Source: Pelagomonas calceolata (lineage: Eukaryota > Sar > Pelagophyceae > Pelagomonadales > Pelagomonadaceae). From it: a stretch of DNA of 64,000 bases. The stretch covers positions 5,670,501-5,734,500 of the forward strand of contig CAKKNE010000002.1 of assembly GCA_918797485.1 (NCBI GenBank), read 5' to 3'. The translations under genes and the position numbers were made by a program. The notes beneath the pieces are model-generated. The model made no database searches, was not told the DNA's origin, and saw only the letters and a program-made list of their open reading frames with translations. This document shows positions 34,654 through 42,896 of this stretch, one piece after another. How positions within the stretch are numbered: position 1 is the first letter of the stretch; every line of letters begins with the position of its first letter.

Positions 34654-34678
34654 GCTTGCTAGTGTGTCTTACCGCTAG
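34654..34678 (+). promoter_or_regulatory. Promoter-type CTAGTG/CGCTAG module, copy 8
   Basis: GCTTGCTAGTGTGTCTTAC directly followed by CGCTAG. It lies 126 bp upstream of the prolyl hydroxylase ATG (minus strand), in the reverse orientation to that gene. Confidence 0.5.
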
Positions 34679-34750
34679 AATCGCTGTGGAAAGATCAGAG
34701 CCGAACTCAATTTATCAGGGGGGAACAGAGGGGAAGGTCGAGCCCTGGCT

Positions 34751-36991
34751 TCAGAGGACCTCTTGGTCGCCCTGATGGATGCGGCACCACTCCGTGAACA
34801 GGCGCAGGTACTCCTGGCGGAGCTGGACCGTTCGGCGGCGGAGCACCATCGGGTGCGAGCGCTGCTGGAGCGCGGCGCGCGCCGCGAGGGCCCGGCGGCG
34901 GCGGCGCTCCGCGGAGCGGCGCAGGCGCTCCGTGCGCGGCAGCCGGCGGTACGGCGTCTCCGGCTGCATGGCGGGCCCGGCGGGCCGTGGCCGCAACGTC
35001 GGCCCCGTCGTGCGCGGCGGCGGCGTCTGCGGAGCTTCCTCTGCGGCCGGTGGCTCGGCGCGCGGGCGGCGGCGCGGCGGCGGCGGCGGCGGTGGCGGTT
35101 CGGTCTCCTCCTCCTCGGGCGGGGCAAAGGGCGGCGGCGCGTCGTCGTCCTCCTCGGGCGGCGCGAACGGGGCCGGCGCCTCCTCCTCTTCGACCGGAGC
35201 GGGCGGCGCCGGCGGCGCCTCGTCTTCTTCGACGGGCGCCGGCCGGCGCGGCGCCTTGCGCTTCGCGCGCTTTCTGGGCGTGGGCGGCGGCGCGGTGTAG
35301 ATCTCCGGCGGCGGGCGGCGCGGCCGCGGCGGAGGTCGCGCCGCGTCTTCGACCGGCTGCGCGCGGGGCCGGCGGCGCGGCGTTTTCGGCGCCGGCGGTG
35401 CCTCCTCTTGAACCGGCGCGGGCGGCCGGCGGCGCGGCGGCGGCGGCGGCGCCTCCTCCTCTTCCACCGGTGGGGCGAAGGGCGGCGCCTCCTCGTCGTC
35501 CTCGACCGGTGGGGCGAAGGGCGGCGCCTCGTCGTCCTCGACGACCGGCGCCGGGCGGCGCCGCGGCGCCGGCTTGTCGGGCGTCACGCGCCGCGCGCGC
35601 GGCGGCTTGCGCGGCGTCGCCGGCTTCTTCGTCACGCGGCGCGCGTACTCATCGGCGACGACGCGCGCAAAGTCCGCGGACGTGTACGCGGGCTGCGAGT
35701 TGCGGGAGCGGCGGCGTGGCGGCCCCGCCGGCGCCGGGGCCTTGCGCTTGGAGCGCTTTTTGGGCGTCGGCGCGGGCGGCGGCACGTAGAGCTCCGGCGG
35801 CGGGCGGCGCGGCCGCCGGGGCTTCGTCGCCGGCGTGACGACGGCCGGCGCCTGCGGCGTTGGGACGTCGTCGTCGTCGTCGTCGGCCGCGGGCGGCATG
35901 GGCGCGTCCTCGTCCTGCGTGACGGGTTCGGCCGGCGGAAACCAGCTCGGCGCGGCCGGCGGCGGCGCCGCGTCGTCCTGCGAGACCGGCGTGACGGGCG
36001 GCGGCCCGCGCCCGACGAGCTCGACCGGGTCCGCCCGCTGGTCGAGCGTCACGGTGCGCTCGCCGAGGCCTTGGGGCTGCTCCGGCAGCGGCGCGCCCGT
36101 CTCCATCGTCACGGCGCGCGGCCCGAGGCCCGCGTTCTCCTTGCCCGTGGCCGGCGCCAGTAATGCCTCAGGCACGACCTCCTCCTCTTCAATCTCTTCG
36201 ACGACCTCGCCGCGCAGCAGCGCCCGCATCTCATCCCCACAGGGGCCCGGGTCCGGCTCGTTCTTCTCCTTCTCGAGCCAGGCCTCGTCCCACGCGCCCT
36301 CGACCAGCACCTTGCGCACGCGCCACGACTCCTCGTCCGGCAGGCGCTTCTTCGCGAGCTCTGCCGGCGTCCCCTGCTTGCTCGCATCATCTAAAATCCG
36401 CGCCGACGCCGCGCGCGCCGTCGCCTCCGGATCCGCGCCCGCGTCGAGCATCTCGTCCTCGATCTGCCGGCCCGTCTCGACGACCAGGGACATGACCGTC
36501 ACCGGCCCCGCGTAGGCCGCCGCCACGTGCACGGGCATGCGGTCGAAGGCGTGCTCTCGGGCTTGCAGGTCCCCGCCGTGGCGGATGAGGCAGGCCACGG
36601 CGGCGAAGTTGTCGTACTCCGCCGCGAGATGGAGCGGCGTGAGCCCCGACGGCGTCGCGAGGTTCGGGTCCGCGTTCAGGCCGTCTTCTTCATCGAGTAA
36701 TAACTCGAGCACCGGCGCGAGCTTCGGTCGCACGGAGCAGGAACAGACCAAAGAGAAGACGTCGGCGCCTAAGCGCGCGGCGTCGCGCGGCGGCTGGGGC
36801 TCAATTCCTAGACGACGCCACTCGCCGATGAGCCGGGCGGCTCGCGTCTCGACGTCGTCGGGGCAGCGGTCCACCAAAGCTCTCAATCTCGCGCCGGGCG
36901 GCGCGTCCTTGCTCACCTTGGCTTTCTTGCCGCCGTGGCGCTGGCGCTCGAGGATGGGATCTAATGCTTGGCGTTGGCGGTACATGGCCAT
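34751..36991 (-). CDS. Ankyrin-repeat protein with long proline-rich, basic tail
   Basis: A 746-residue protein. Ankyrin repeats occupy about 75-180 (PSGLTPLHLAAEYDNFAAVA, LIRHGGDLQAREHAFDRMPV, HVAAAYAGPVTVMSLVV). From about 270 the chain is disordered: repeated TQDED/VSQDDA acidic blocks, PPFAPPVEDDEEAPP repeats and two basic cassettes, PELYVPPPAPTPKKRSKRK and PEIYTAPPPTPRKRAKRK, which look like nuclear signals. The C terminus is Arg-rich helical (LRRSAERRRRRALAARAAL). It is likely a nuclear scaffold; no orthologue is recognised. The Pro/Glu-rich repeats make length prone to expansion. Confidence 0.7.
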   Translation of the reverse strand: MAMYRQRQALDPILERQRHGGKKAKVSKDAPPGARLRALVDRCPDDVETRAARLIGEWRRLGIEPQPPRDAARLGADVFSLVCSCSVRPKLAPVLELLLDEEDGLNADPNLATPSGLTPLHLAAEYDNFAAVACLIRHGGDLQAREHAFDRMPVHVAAAYAGPVTVMSLVVETGRQIEDEMLDAGADPEATARAASARILDDASKQGTPAELAKKRLPDEESWRVRKVLVEGAWDEAWLEKEKNEPDPGPCGDEMRALLRGEVVEEIEEEEVVPEALLAPATGKENAGLGPRAVTMETGAPLPEQPQGLGERTVTLDQRADPVELVGRGPPPVTPVSQDDAAPPPAAPSWFPPAEPVTQDEDAPMPPAADDDDDDVPTPQAPAVVTPATKPRRPRRPPPELYVPPPAPTPKKRSKRKAPAPAGPPRRRSRNSQPAYTSADFARVVADEYARRVTKKPATPRKPPRARRVTPDKPAPRRRPAPVVEDDEAPPFAPPVEDDEEAPPFAPPVEEEEAPPPPPRRRPPAPVQEEAPPAPKTPRRRPRAQPVEDAARPPPRPRRPPPEIYTAPPPTPRKRAKRKAPRRPAPVEEDEAPPAPPAPVEEEEAPAPFAPPEEDDDAPPPFAPPEEEETEPPPPPPPPRRRPRAEPPAAEEAPQTPPPRTTGPTLRPRPAGPAMQPETPYRRLPRTERLRRSAERRRRRALAARAALQQRSHPMVLRRRTVQLRQEYLRLFTEWCRIHQGDQEVL

Positions 36992-37535
36992 GGTTTTTTA
37001 GCGCTCGGGGGCGCTCCGCGCTGGCCGCGGTGGCGTTTGGCGCGCTAAGTGCTCACCGCACTTCTTTTTGTTACGCGGCGAGGGCGGACCGGAGACACGC
37101 GCGGCGGCTCAGGGCAGTTCTTGTGGTCCTTGAGAACGCGGCGCGCTGGTCCCCGTGTTTGTTGGAGCCTCAGGCGCGTCGCTGCAGCCCTGTCTTTTTT
37201 GGCGCTCCGTGAAGCGCTAAGAGAGCCAAATCGGGTTCGGGGGCGCAGGCCTGCTCAGAGCGACACGCACGCTTGGGGGACACCCGACATTCAAATCTAG
37301 TTGACCAGTGCCGCCTGCGCTAGCGAAAGGAAGCAAAACCGCCGCCGCGCCCCGCGCGGGACGCGCTCTCTCTGTCAATCTGCGAGGATCTCGCCGAGGT
37401 GCGTCGACGGCGCACCCGGCGACGTTCCAGCTTCGAGGAGGGCGCACTTCCCGACGCCATCGACGCGAAGCAACGCCATCGACGCGTCGGCCTCACGAGA
37501 ATGAATCATTGAGTCACTGACACAAGAAATTACGT
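36992..37535. other. Spacer upstream of the ankyrin gene
   Basis: 544 bp between the ankyrin gene start and the 3' end of YIPF6. It contains two copies of ACGCCATCGACGCG (37454-37467 and 37473-37486), a 14-mer also found in the Cdh1 intron and in the insert of introner 3. No gene is seen. Confidence 0.5.
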
Positions 37536-38276
37536 CTATACTACAACCACCATCCAGCTCAGCCACGAGTAGAAGAGGAAGACCGGGTACACCGCGAGCG
37601 CCCGTCTTTTGGAAGGGATGACCTCCTCGACGAACAGCACGGACGCGCGCGTCGCCCAGACCAGCGCCACCGCCGCCGTTACGAAACGCACGAGCCGCGA
37701 CACGCCGACCATGGTCTCGACGACGCCTATGGTTAAGCGAGCGGCACAGACGGGAAACGCGCTGTAGCCTAATACACACACGGATTGTGGTAAGGACAGC
37801 TTCCCTCCCAACAGCTGGGCGTTCACGCTGACTACTATAGCGCCGACCCAGAGCACTACGAAGACCAAAGAAAAGACGACCGCAGCATTCGCATAACTCG
37901 ACCCCGTCGCGAGCGACGTCGCGAGCGTCAGCGAGACTACCAAAGGCCCCCACAAATCCCAGTCCCTCAGATGCTCGATGGTCTCGGACCCCGACGTGTA
38001 GGGCATGAGCACGAGCAGGAGCTTGCCGCCCACATGGCTCGCGTCCCTCCAGAGCGTCTCGCCGACGGTTTCATCTAATGTGCCACTCGTAAAAGCTACG
38101 GGCGGCACGCCGTCGGACCGCGGCAGCTCGCTGCCGAAGCCGCCGCTCATGGACTGTTTTGGCCTCGTTTGTGTAGGGGGGTCGTCGAACGCGTTGTCGT
38201 CATTACTAAAGAAGGCTTCCGCCGCTTCGAGCTCGCCGACGGCGGACTTGATGGAGGGGTCCTCGAAGGCGCTCAT
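37536..38276 (-). CDS. YIPF6: Yip1-family Golgi membrane protein, YIPF6-like
   Basis: A 246-residue protein. A polar N terminus (about 90 residues) precedes DLWGPLVVSLTLATSLA, a conserved entry to the first helix, then VLWVGAIVVSVNAQLLGGKLSLPQSVCVLGYSAFP, the strongest signature of YIPF6/Yip4. Five transmembrane helices in all. Yip1-family proteins bind Rab GTPases and act in ER-Golgi traffic. The ATG at 38276 follows an in-frame stop. One exon. Confidence 0.9.
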   Translation of the reverse strand: MSAFEDPSIKSAVGELEAAEAFFSNDDNAFDDPPTQTRPKQSMSGGFGSELPRSDGVPPVAFTSGTLDETVGETLWRDASHVGGKLLLVLMPYTSGSETIEHLRDWDLWGPLVVSLTLATSLATGSSYANAAVVFSLVFVVLWVGAIVVSVNAQLLGGKLSLPQSVCVLGYSAFPVCAARLTIGVVETMVGVSRLVRFVTAAVALVWATRASVLFVEEVIPSKRRALAVYPVFLFYSWLSWMVVVV

Positions 38277-38745
38277 CGTTTCGTCGCGAGCGCTGCGGAT
38301 TTTTTTGTGCTTTTTTTTTGCCTGCTGGGCTCTCCTTGGTGAGATGTCCTATGCTGCAGGAGTTTGTGCTACGCTGGCGCAGCTCTCGCTGGGATGCTGC
38401 CTGTCACAGCGTGTGCCTGTGTCGTCCTCGCAATGCCTGCCTTGGGCCTCGAGCAGCCGACGCCTCTCGATGGAGGCTCGGTGGGGGTCACCAGTCCTTG
38501 CGATTCTTGCTCGCGTGCGCACGGGATACGTCGCTAGATGCGAAGACCCAGCGGAGTCCTCTCGCGCGGGCTAGCGTACATAATCACACTAGTAAGTCGA
38601 CGCACTGCAACCCCTTGAGCGCTGCTTGAGCGACGTGCCTCGACGTTTGCTACGCGTCGGAGGCCGTTGAAGAGTCCAGTGAGTGAGTGCACTGCCGCGT
38701 GACGCCGGCTCGCCAAGCGCACTCGTAGCGCAAACAAGCAGAGCG
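38277..38745. other. Divergent spacer between YIPF6 and the trigger factor gene
   Basis: 469 bp. A degenerate form of the promoter module is present at about 38571-38597 (GGCTAGCGTACATAATC then CACTAGT, reversed), 150-175 bp before the trigger factor ATG. No gene is seen. Confidence 0.4.
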
Positions 38746-40290
38746 ATGGCACGCCGGGTTGTGCTGCTCGCGGCCGGCGCCGTGGCGTTCTCGCCAAGCG
38801 CGCCGCTGGCGCAACCCAGATTAAGGCTAAGCGCCACGGCGACCGACGTCGAGACGGACAAGGAGGAGTCCTGCGTCTCCTTCACCGTGCCGGTCCCGGC
38901 CTCGCTCACGAAGGCCGCGTACAAAACAGCCGCCGGCGAGATGGCGCAAACCAGAAAAATTCCGGGCTGGCGCCAGAAGGACTGGAAGAAGGTGCCCATT
39001 GGGGTGGTTGCTGGCGCGGTCGGTGCCCAGACTCTGAAGAGCTTGGCCATCGAGAAGCTCACGGAGACGGAAGTACATAGCGCGATCACGGGACTCGGTG
39101 TCGAAGTCGTCGGCCAGGCCCAGCTCGTCGGCGACGTCGAGGAGATCATGCAGACGTTCACGCCGGGCGAGCCGTGGGACATGCGCGTGAAGATCGACAT
39201 TTGGCCGGAGGCCGTCTGGTCGCAGCCCTGGGACGACGGGACGTTGGCCGTTGAAGTGGAAAGAGAAGCCAAGGACCAGTCGACGCGAGACAAGGCCCTG
39301 GAGGCCCTTCGAGAGAGGTATTGTGATATTGAGGACGCGCCTGCCGACCACGTCGCGCGGGAAGGTGATGTTGCGATGGTCGACATCGATGGGTATTTGA
39401 GAGATGAAAACGGGAACCGAGCGGGCGAGTTACCGATCCAGGGCGCCGTCGGCGGGGACGACCTGGAGTTGATCCTCGAGCCGGGCAAGTTCTTACCTGG
39501 CGTGGTGGAAGCTTTGATCGGCAAGAAGGCCGGCGAAAAAGTCACGGTGCCCGTGGACTTCCCGGAATCGCGACAGTATCGCGAGGAGCAGCCGTTGGCC
39601 GGCGTCAAGGCTGGCTTCGACGTCACGATTAATGCCGTACGGTTACGGTCCTTGCCGGAACTCAATGACGCGTTCGCGGGGAAGATCCGACCTGGGTTGA
39701 CATTGGATGAACTCAAACAGGAGGTCGAGAACACGGTCGGCGGCCAGGAGGAGGACAAGACCACGGATACGGTTCATAAGGAGCTCGAGAAGGCTTTAGC
39801 TGAAAGGTTGACGTCTCAACTACCGGAAGCTCTCGTAGTAGAGTCGGCCAAGCAGCGCTTCGCCGTCATGCTCGCGGAGATGCGCAACAGTGGGACGGAC
39901 GACGCGGCCCTGAAGCAGATGATCTCGCCCGAGGGCTTCCAGAAGTACCTGAAGGTCGTGCGGCCCAAGGTCGTTACTGAGTTACGAGGAAAATTAGCCG
40001 TCGAGTCCATCGGCCGCTCCATCGGTGTCCAAGCCGACGAGCAGCAGGTCGAGGAGCAGATGGAGCTCGTGAAGCGCCAGTACGAGCAGCAGGAGGCCGA
40101 TAGTGGGGCCGCGTTCAACGAGGAGAAGGCGCGCGAGAAGGTCACCTACGAACTACAGCGAGTGGCCGTGCTCGACAAGGTCCGAGATCAGGCGAAGATC
40201 ACCTACGTCGACGCGTTGTCGCCGGAGGAGACGGCGCGGAAGATGGGCATCGACGTCGACAACCTGCCGCCCGAGGTGCAGCTCGGCTAG
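38746..40290 (+). CDS. tig: Trigger factor (TIG), plastid-targeted ribosome-associated chaperone and PPIase
   Basis: A 514-residue protein. The leader MARRVVLLAAGAVAFSPSAPLAQPRLRLSA is a signal peptide with an AVAFSP junction, the ASAFAP-type motif of complex plastids. The N-terminal ribosome-binding region follows (VPVPASLTKAAYKTAAGEMA, KIPGWR with the KxPGFR-like loop). The FKBP-type PPIase lies at about 200-290: GDVAMVDIDGYL, LELILEPGKFLPGVVEALIG and GEKVTVPVDFPE. The rest is the helical C-terminal cradle. Trigger factor folds nascent chains; in algae it works at plastid ribosomes. Frame open upstream has no ATG. It has a typical domain order and near-normal length. Confidence 0.92.
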   Translation: MARRVVLLAAGAVAFSPSAPLAQPRLRLSATATDVETDKEESCVSFTVPVPASLTKAAYKTAAGEMAQTRKIPGWRQKDWKKVPIGVVAGAVGAQTLKSLAIEKLTETEVHSAITGLGVEVVGQAQLVGDVEEIMQTFTPGEPWDMRVKIDIWPEAVWSQPWDDGTLAVEVEREAKDQSTRDKALEALRERYCDIEDAPADHVAREGDVAMVDIDGYLRDENGNRAGELPIQGAVGGDDLELILEPGKFLPGVVEALIGKKAGEKVTVPVDFPESRQYREEQPLAGVKAGFDVTINAVRLRSLPELNDAFAGKIRPGLTLDELKQEVENTVGGQEEDKTTDTVHKELEKALAERLTSQLPEALVVESAKQRFAVMLAEMRNSGTDDAALKQMISPEGFQKYLKVVRPKVVTELRGKLAVESIGRSIGVQADEQQVEEQMELVKRQYEQQEADSGAAFNEEKAREKVTYELQRVAVLDKVRDQAKITYVDALSPEETARKMGIDVDNLPPEVQLG

Positions 40291-40431
40291 GCTCTTTGTT
40301 TCCCTCCCCTGGTTTAAAGGAACGCTAGTTTACATGGTGGGGGGAGCGGAAGTCTACCCGGTCAACTTCGCGTGCGGGGGGGGGTGAGCTTACCAGACGC
40401 GGCGCCTTGCGTCCGGTCGGGCTTGGAGAAC

Positions 40432-40849
40432 CTAGAGCGTGGAGCACGAAGGAATCTCCGTCCCGGGATCAACACCACCGTAGGGAGGATTAAAGTCTTC
40501 GGGGACCAGACCCTCGCCGGAGCAGCAGGCGCACTTGAGCGCTGTAGAAGAGACCTGTGCACAATCAACCAGTGAGTCCGTGATTTAGCAGCGGCAGAGA
40601 CGCGCCGTGACAGTTTTTGATTTATGCACTGGTAGAGACCGGCGGGTCGACGGTATCGTCCGCCCATATGATTTGAATACAGAGTCCGGGTTCGCCGTGG
40701 CTGCTTTCGCAGGCTTCACCCAACTCGTTGCAATCCGCATTGTAGTTCAACGGCTCAAAGGCCGACACAATCTCGCACTCGTCGCGTTGCGTGCCGCCGA
40801 AGCCGTAGGCGGTGCCGAGGCAGAGGGCGAGAATGAGGGCGCGAGCCAT
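40432..40849 (-). CDS. Small secreted cysteine-rich protein, split by an introner
   Basis: Two exons (40849-40640 and 40554-40432) give 110 residues. Signal peptide MARALILALCLGTAYG. The mature part has nine Cys: RDECEIV, NADCNELGEACESSHGEPGLC in exon 1 and KCACCSGEG and PSCSTL in exon 2. The pattern CNELGEACESSHGEPGLC followed by CxCC resembles small disulfide-rich domains, without a certain family. Without splicing the frame would stop five codons past the donor (stop at 40622) and lose five Cys. Exon 2 is found only by recognising the introner; its frame, GC3 and Cys content support it. Export is predicted; the role is unknown. Confidence 0.7.
40555..40639 (-). mobile_element. Introner 4, intron of the small secreted protein gene
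   Basis: An 85-nt intron on the minus strand. Target duplications are GTCTCTAC (40632-40639) and GTCTCTTC (40547-40554), 7 of 8 identical. The element (40555-40631) starts CAGTGCATAAATCAA and ends TTGATTGTGCACAG, imperfect inverted repeats. Interior CACGGCGCGT and GACTCACTGGTTGATT match introner 2 in the same orientation relative to the gene. The donor is the GT of the upstream duplication and the acceptor is the terminal CAG. Confidence 0.85.
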
Positions 40850-41256
40850 ATTTTCGGGTTGCCTGCGACCGGGATGAGGGTTTGACCACGCGTCCTGTCC
40901 GGCAACACGCCTCTGTTGTCGTGCCCCCCTCAGGCCCCTCTCCAACCACTGAACGGCGCGCGAACGCGCTGAATTGTATCGTGGCCGATCGCGGTCGACC
41001 CGAAGATAGATAGGAGGGTTTTCTATGTTTTGTCAGTACTCTGAAACTCTTGCGTTTGCGTGTTTTGGGCACTACACTCGTCGAGCAAAGCTGTGAAATG
41101 CTATTAACGTGCGGGCTTTTAACGCGACGTACTTCCCCCCCCCCCCCCCCAATACCGCTCTGCGGCCAATAGGACGGATGCATGCAGGCCAGGAGGCGGG
41201 CGCGTCGTCGGGCGCCCGGACTCGCGCGCGCGAAGGTAAACGAAAACACGACTTAC
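40850..41256. other. Spacer with a 16-C homopolymer
   Basis: 407 bp upstream of the small secreted protein. It contains a run of 16 C at 41135-41150 and mixed AT-rich and GC-rich stretches. No gene is seen. Confidence 0.4.
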
Positions 41257-42504
41257 TCACCACCGCCGGTACACGCGCAGCGGCGCGCTCCCCCAGGACG
41301 CGTCCACGCGGACCTCGCCGACTTTCGTGAAGGGGGGCCGGTCGTCGAGGTGCGCGCTGAAGTCGACGACCGTCGCGTCCGAGTCGAGGCTCGCCTCGAG
41401 GACCTCGGCGTAGGCGTCGCAGAGCTCGGGGCCCCAGCACGACGACGCGACGATTACCAAAGTGGCGCCCCGCACGATGCGGCCGATGTCCGGGTCTCTG
41501 ACATCTAACACGCGAAACGCGCCCGCGTCGACCCCGATTTCAGAATGAGTGATGGCGAGGGACCGCGCGACGGCCACGGCCGGCTCCATCACGTCGACGC
41601 CTTTGACGTCGAAGCCCAGCGCCGCCGCGTAAAAACAAAGCGTGCCGGTCGAGGACCCCAATACCACGCACGCGCCGCCTTTATTACGCGCGTCCTCCAG
41701 GCAGGGCGCCGCTAGTAATGAACAGAAGGCGGCGAACGACGTCGTGCCGAAGGACAGCGCCTCGCGCTCGTGCCTTCCTTCACCGCCGCCCGTCGCCCCC
41801 GTCAGCCGGAGCTGCTCAAAAAATAAAGCGCGCTGGAACGTCCACGACCGCTCCAAAACGCGGTGCTGCTCGATCAACGCACCCAGCGCCTCGAGCGCCG
41901 CCGCCCGCGCCGGCAGCCGCGCGGCGAGCCACGCGGCGCAGCGCGCGTCGCGCGCCGCGCGGCGCCGCCGCGCCGCCGCGACGTCCACGAGCTCGAGCGG
42001 CGCGAGGCGCCGCTCCAGCTGCGCCGTCGTCCGCCGCAGCCGCCGGTACGCGCGGCTCCGCTCGCCCGTCATGATTGTGTCGAGTTCCTTCCTCACATCA
42101 AGCCGCGCGTCGAGCGCCGCCCGCGCGACGACCTTGCAGCGCGCGCGGACGTTGCAGAACGGGTCTTCGCTCGCGCGCCGCGCCGTCGCCGCGACGCCCG
42201 ACAGCCGGTCCAGGAGCCGCTCCAAGGGCCGCAGCGCCTGTTCACCTTTCGGCGCCGGCGGCCGCGGCTTCGGCGGCGGCGCGGCGGCCTTCGCGGCCTC
42301 CTTCTTATATTCGAACGCCATGCGCACGCGTGCCTGGCGTCGCCGCTTGATGCTCATGACGACGGCGACCATCCGCGCCGGATCGTCGGCCGCGCCTTTC
42401 AGGATGGCGAGCTCCTCCGGTGCCGTCTGGGCAGCTTTTCTGGCCCTCGTGTCGGGCTCGGGGGCGACCTTGGGCTCGGCCTCCAGAGACGGTTCGGGCT
42501 CCAT
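41257..42504 (-). CDS. Rossmann-fold methyltransferase-like protein
   Basis: A 415-residue protein from the ATG at 42504; the open frame begins at a TTG further upstream. The N-terminal 220 residues are basic and helical (IKRRRQARVRMAFEYKKEAA, long Arg/Ala stretches). The C-terminal part has FGTTSFAAFCSLLAAP, then GACVVLGSSTGTLCFYAAALGFDVKGVDVME, a motif I glycine loop and acidic motif II typical of S-adenosylmethionine-binding folds. It continues with VLDVRDPDIGRIV and LVIVASSCWGPELCDAY. The arrangement recalls protist methyltransferase-like proteins near the DOT1-type fold, but no clear family is seen. The substrate is unknown. Confidence 0.65.
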   Translation of the reverse strand: MEPEPSLEAEPKVAPEPDTRARKAAQTAPEELAILKGAADDPARMVAVVMSIKRRRQARVRMAFEYKKEAAKAAAPPPKPRPPAPKGEQALRPLERLLDRLSGVAATARRASEDPFCNVRARCKVVARAALDARLDVRKELDTIMTGERSRAYRRLRRTTAQLERRLAPLELVDVAAARRRRAARDARCAAWLAARLPARAAALEALGALIEQHRVLERSWTFQRALFFEQLRLTGATGGGEGRHEREALSFGTTSFAAFCSLLAAPCLEDARNKGGACVVLGSSTGTLCFYAAALGFDVKGVDVMEPAVAVARSLAITHSEIGVDAGAFRVLDVRDPDIGRIVRGATLVIVASSCWGPELCDAYAEVLEASLDSDATVVDFSAHLDDRPPFTKVGEVRVDASWGSAPLRVYRRW

Positions 42505-42896
42505 GAGGCGGCAGGAGGGCGGCCGAAGGAATTGCCAAAGCTTGCGAAAAGGCTGCCTCTGCGACGATAGATGCCCGGGGATTTCAAAAGCTTGCAAAAA
42601 GGGCTGCCCCGGCTGCTATTGTTCGCGCTACGGCCGCGGCGAGGCGAAAAGCTCGAGGATGCTAGTGTCTTACAGGCCGCTAGCTAGCTATTCGCAAAGC
42701 CGACAAAAAAGGGGCTAGCCGTGAAAGCCGCGGCTGTACGGCGGTTCGAATATAATACGTGCTTGTACTTGTGCTACGCACAGCCTTGTACAAAAGCACG
42801 CTGCGCAAGAGCCAGCGAAAGCACCTGCACAGCTCCACAGCCTCCACTGGCGCTCGCGGGTCTCCGGCGAGATAGCAAAAAGTCGCATCAAACGCA
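42505..42896. other. Divergent spacer between the methyltransferase-like and prenyltransferase genes
   Basis: 392 bp. It holds the promoter module (42661-42684) and an imperfect direct repeat, AAGCTTGCGAAAAGGCTGCC (from 42538) and AAGCTTGCAAAAAGGGCTGCC (from 42588). No gene is seen. Confidence 0.4.
42661..42684 (+). promoter_or_regulatory. Promoter-type CTAGTG/CGCTAG module, copy 9
   Basis: GCTAGTGTCTTAC, then AGGCCGCTAGC. It lies between divergent starts, 157 bp from the methyltransferase-like ATG (42504) and 213 bp from the prenyltransferase ATG (42897). Confidence 0.55.

Noticed and set aside
41135-41150. 16-C run as a regulatory or recombination signal
   Set aside because: A homopolymer alone carries no positional support; its length may also be uncertain.
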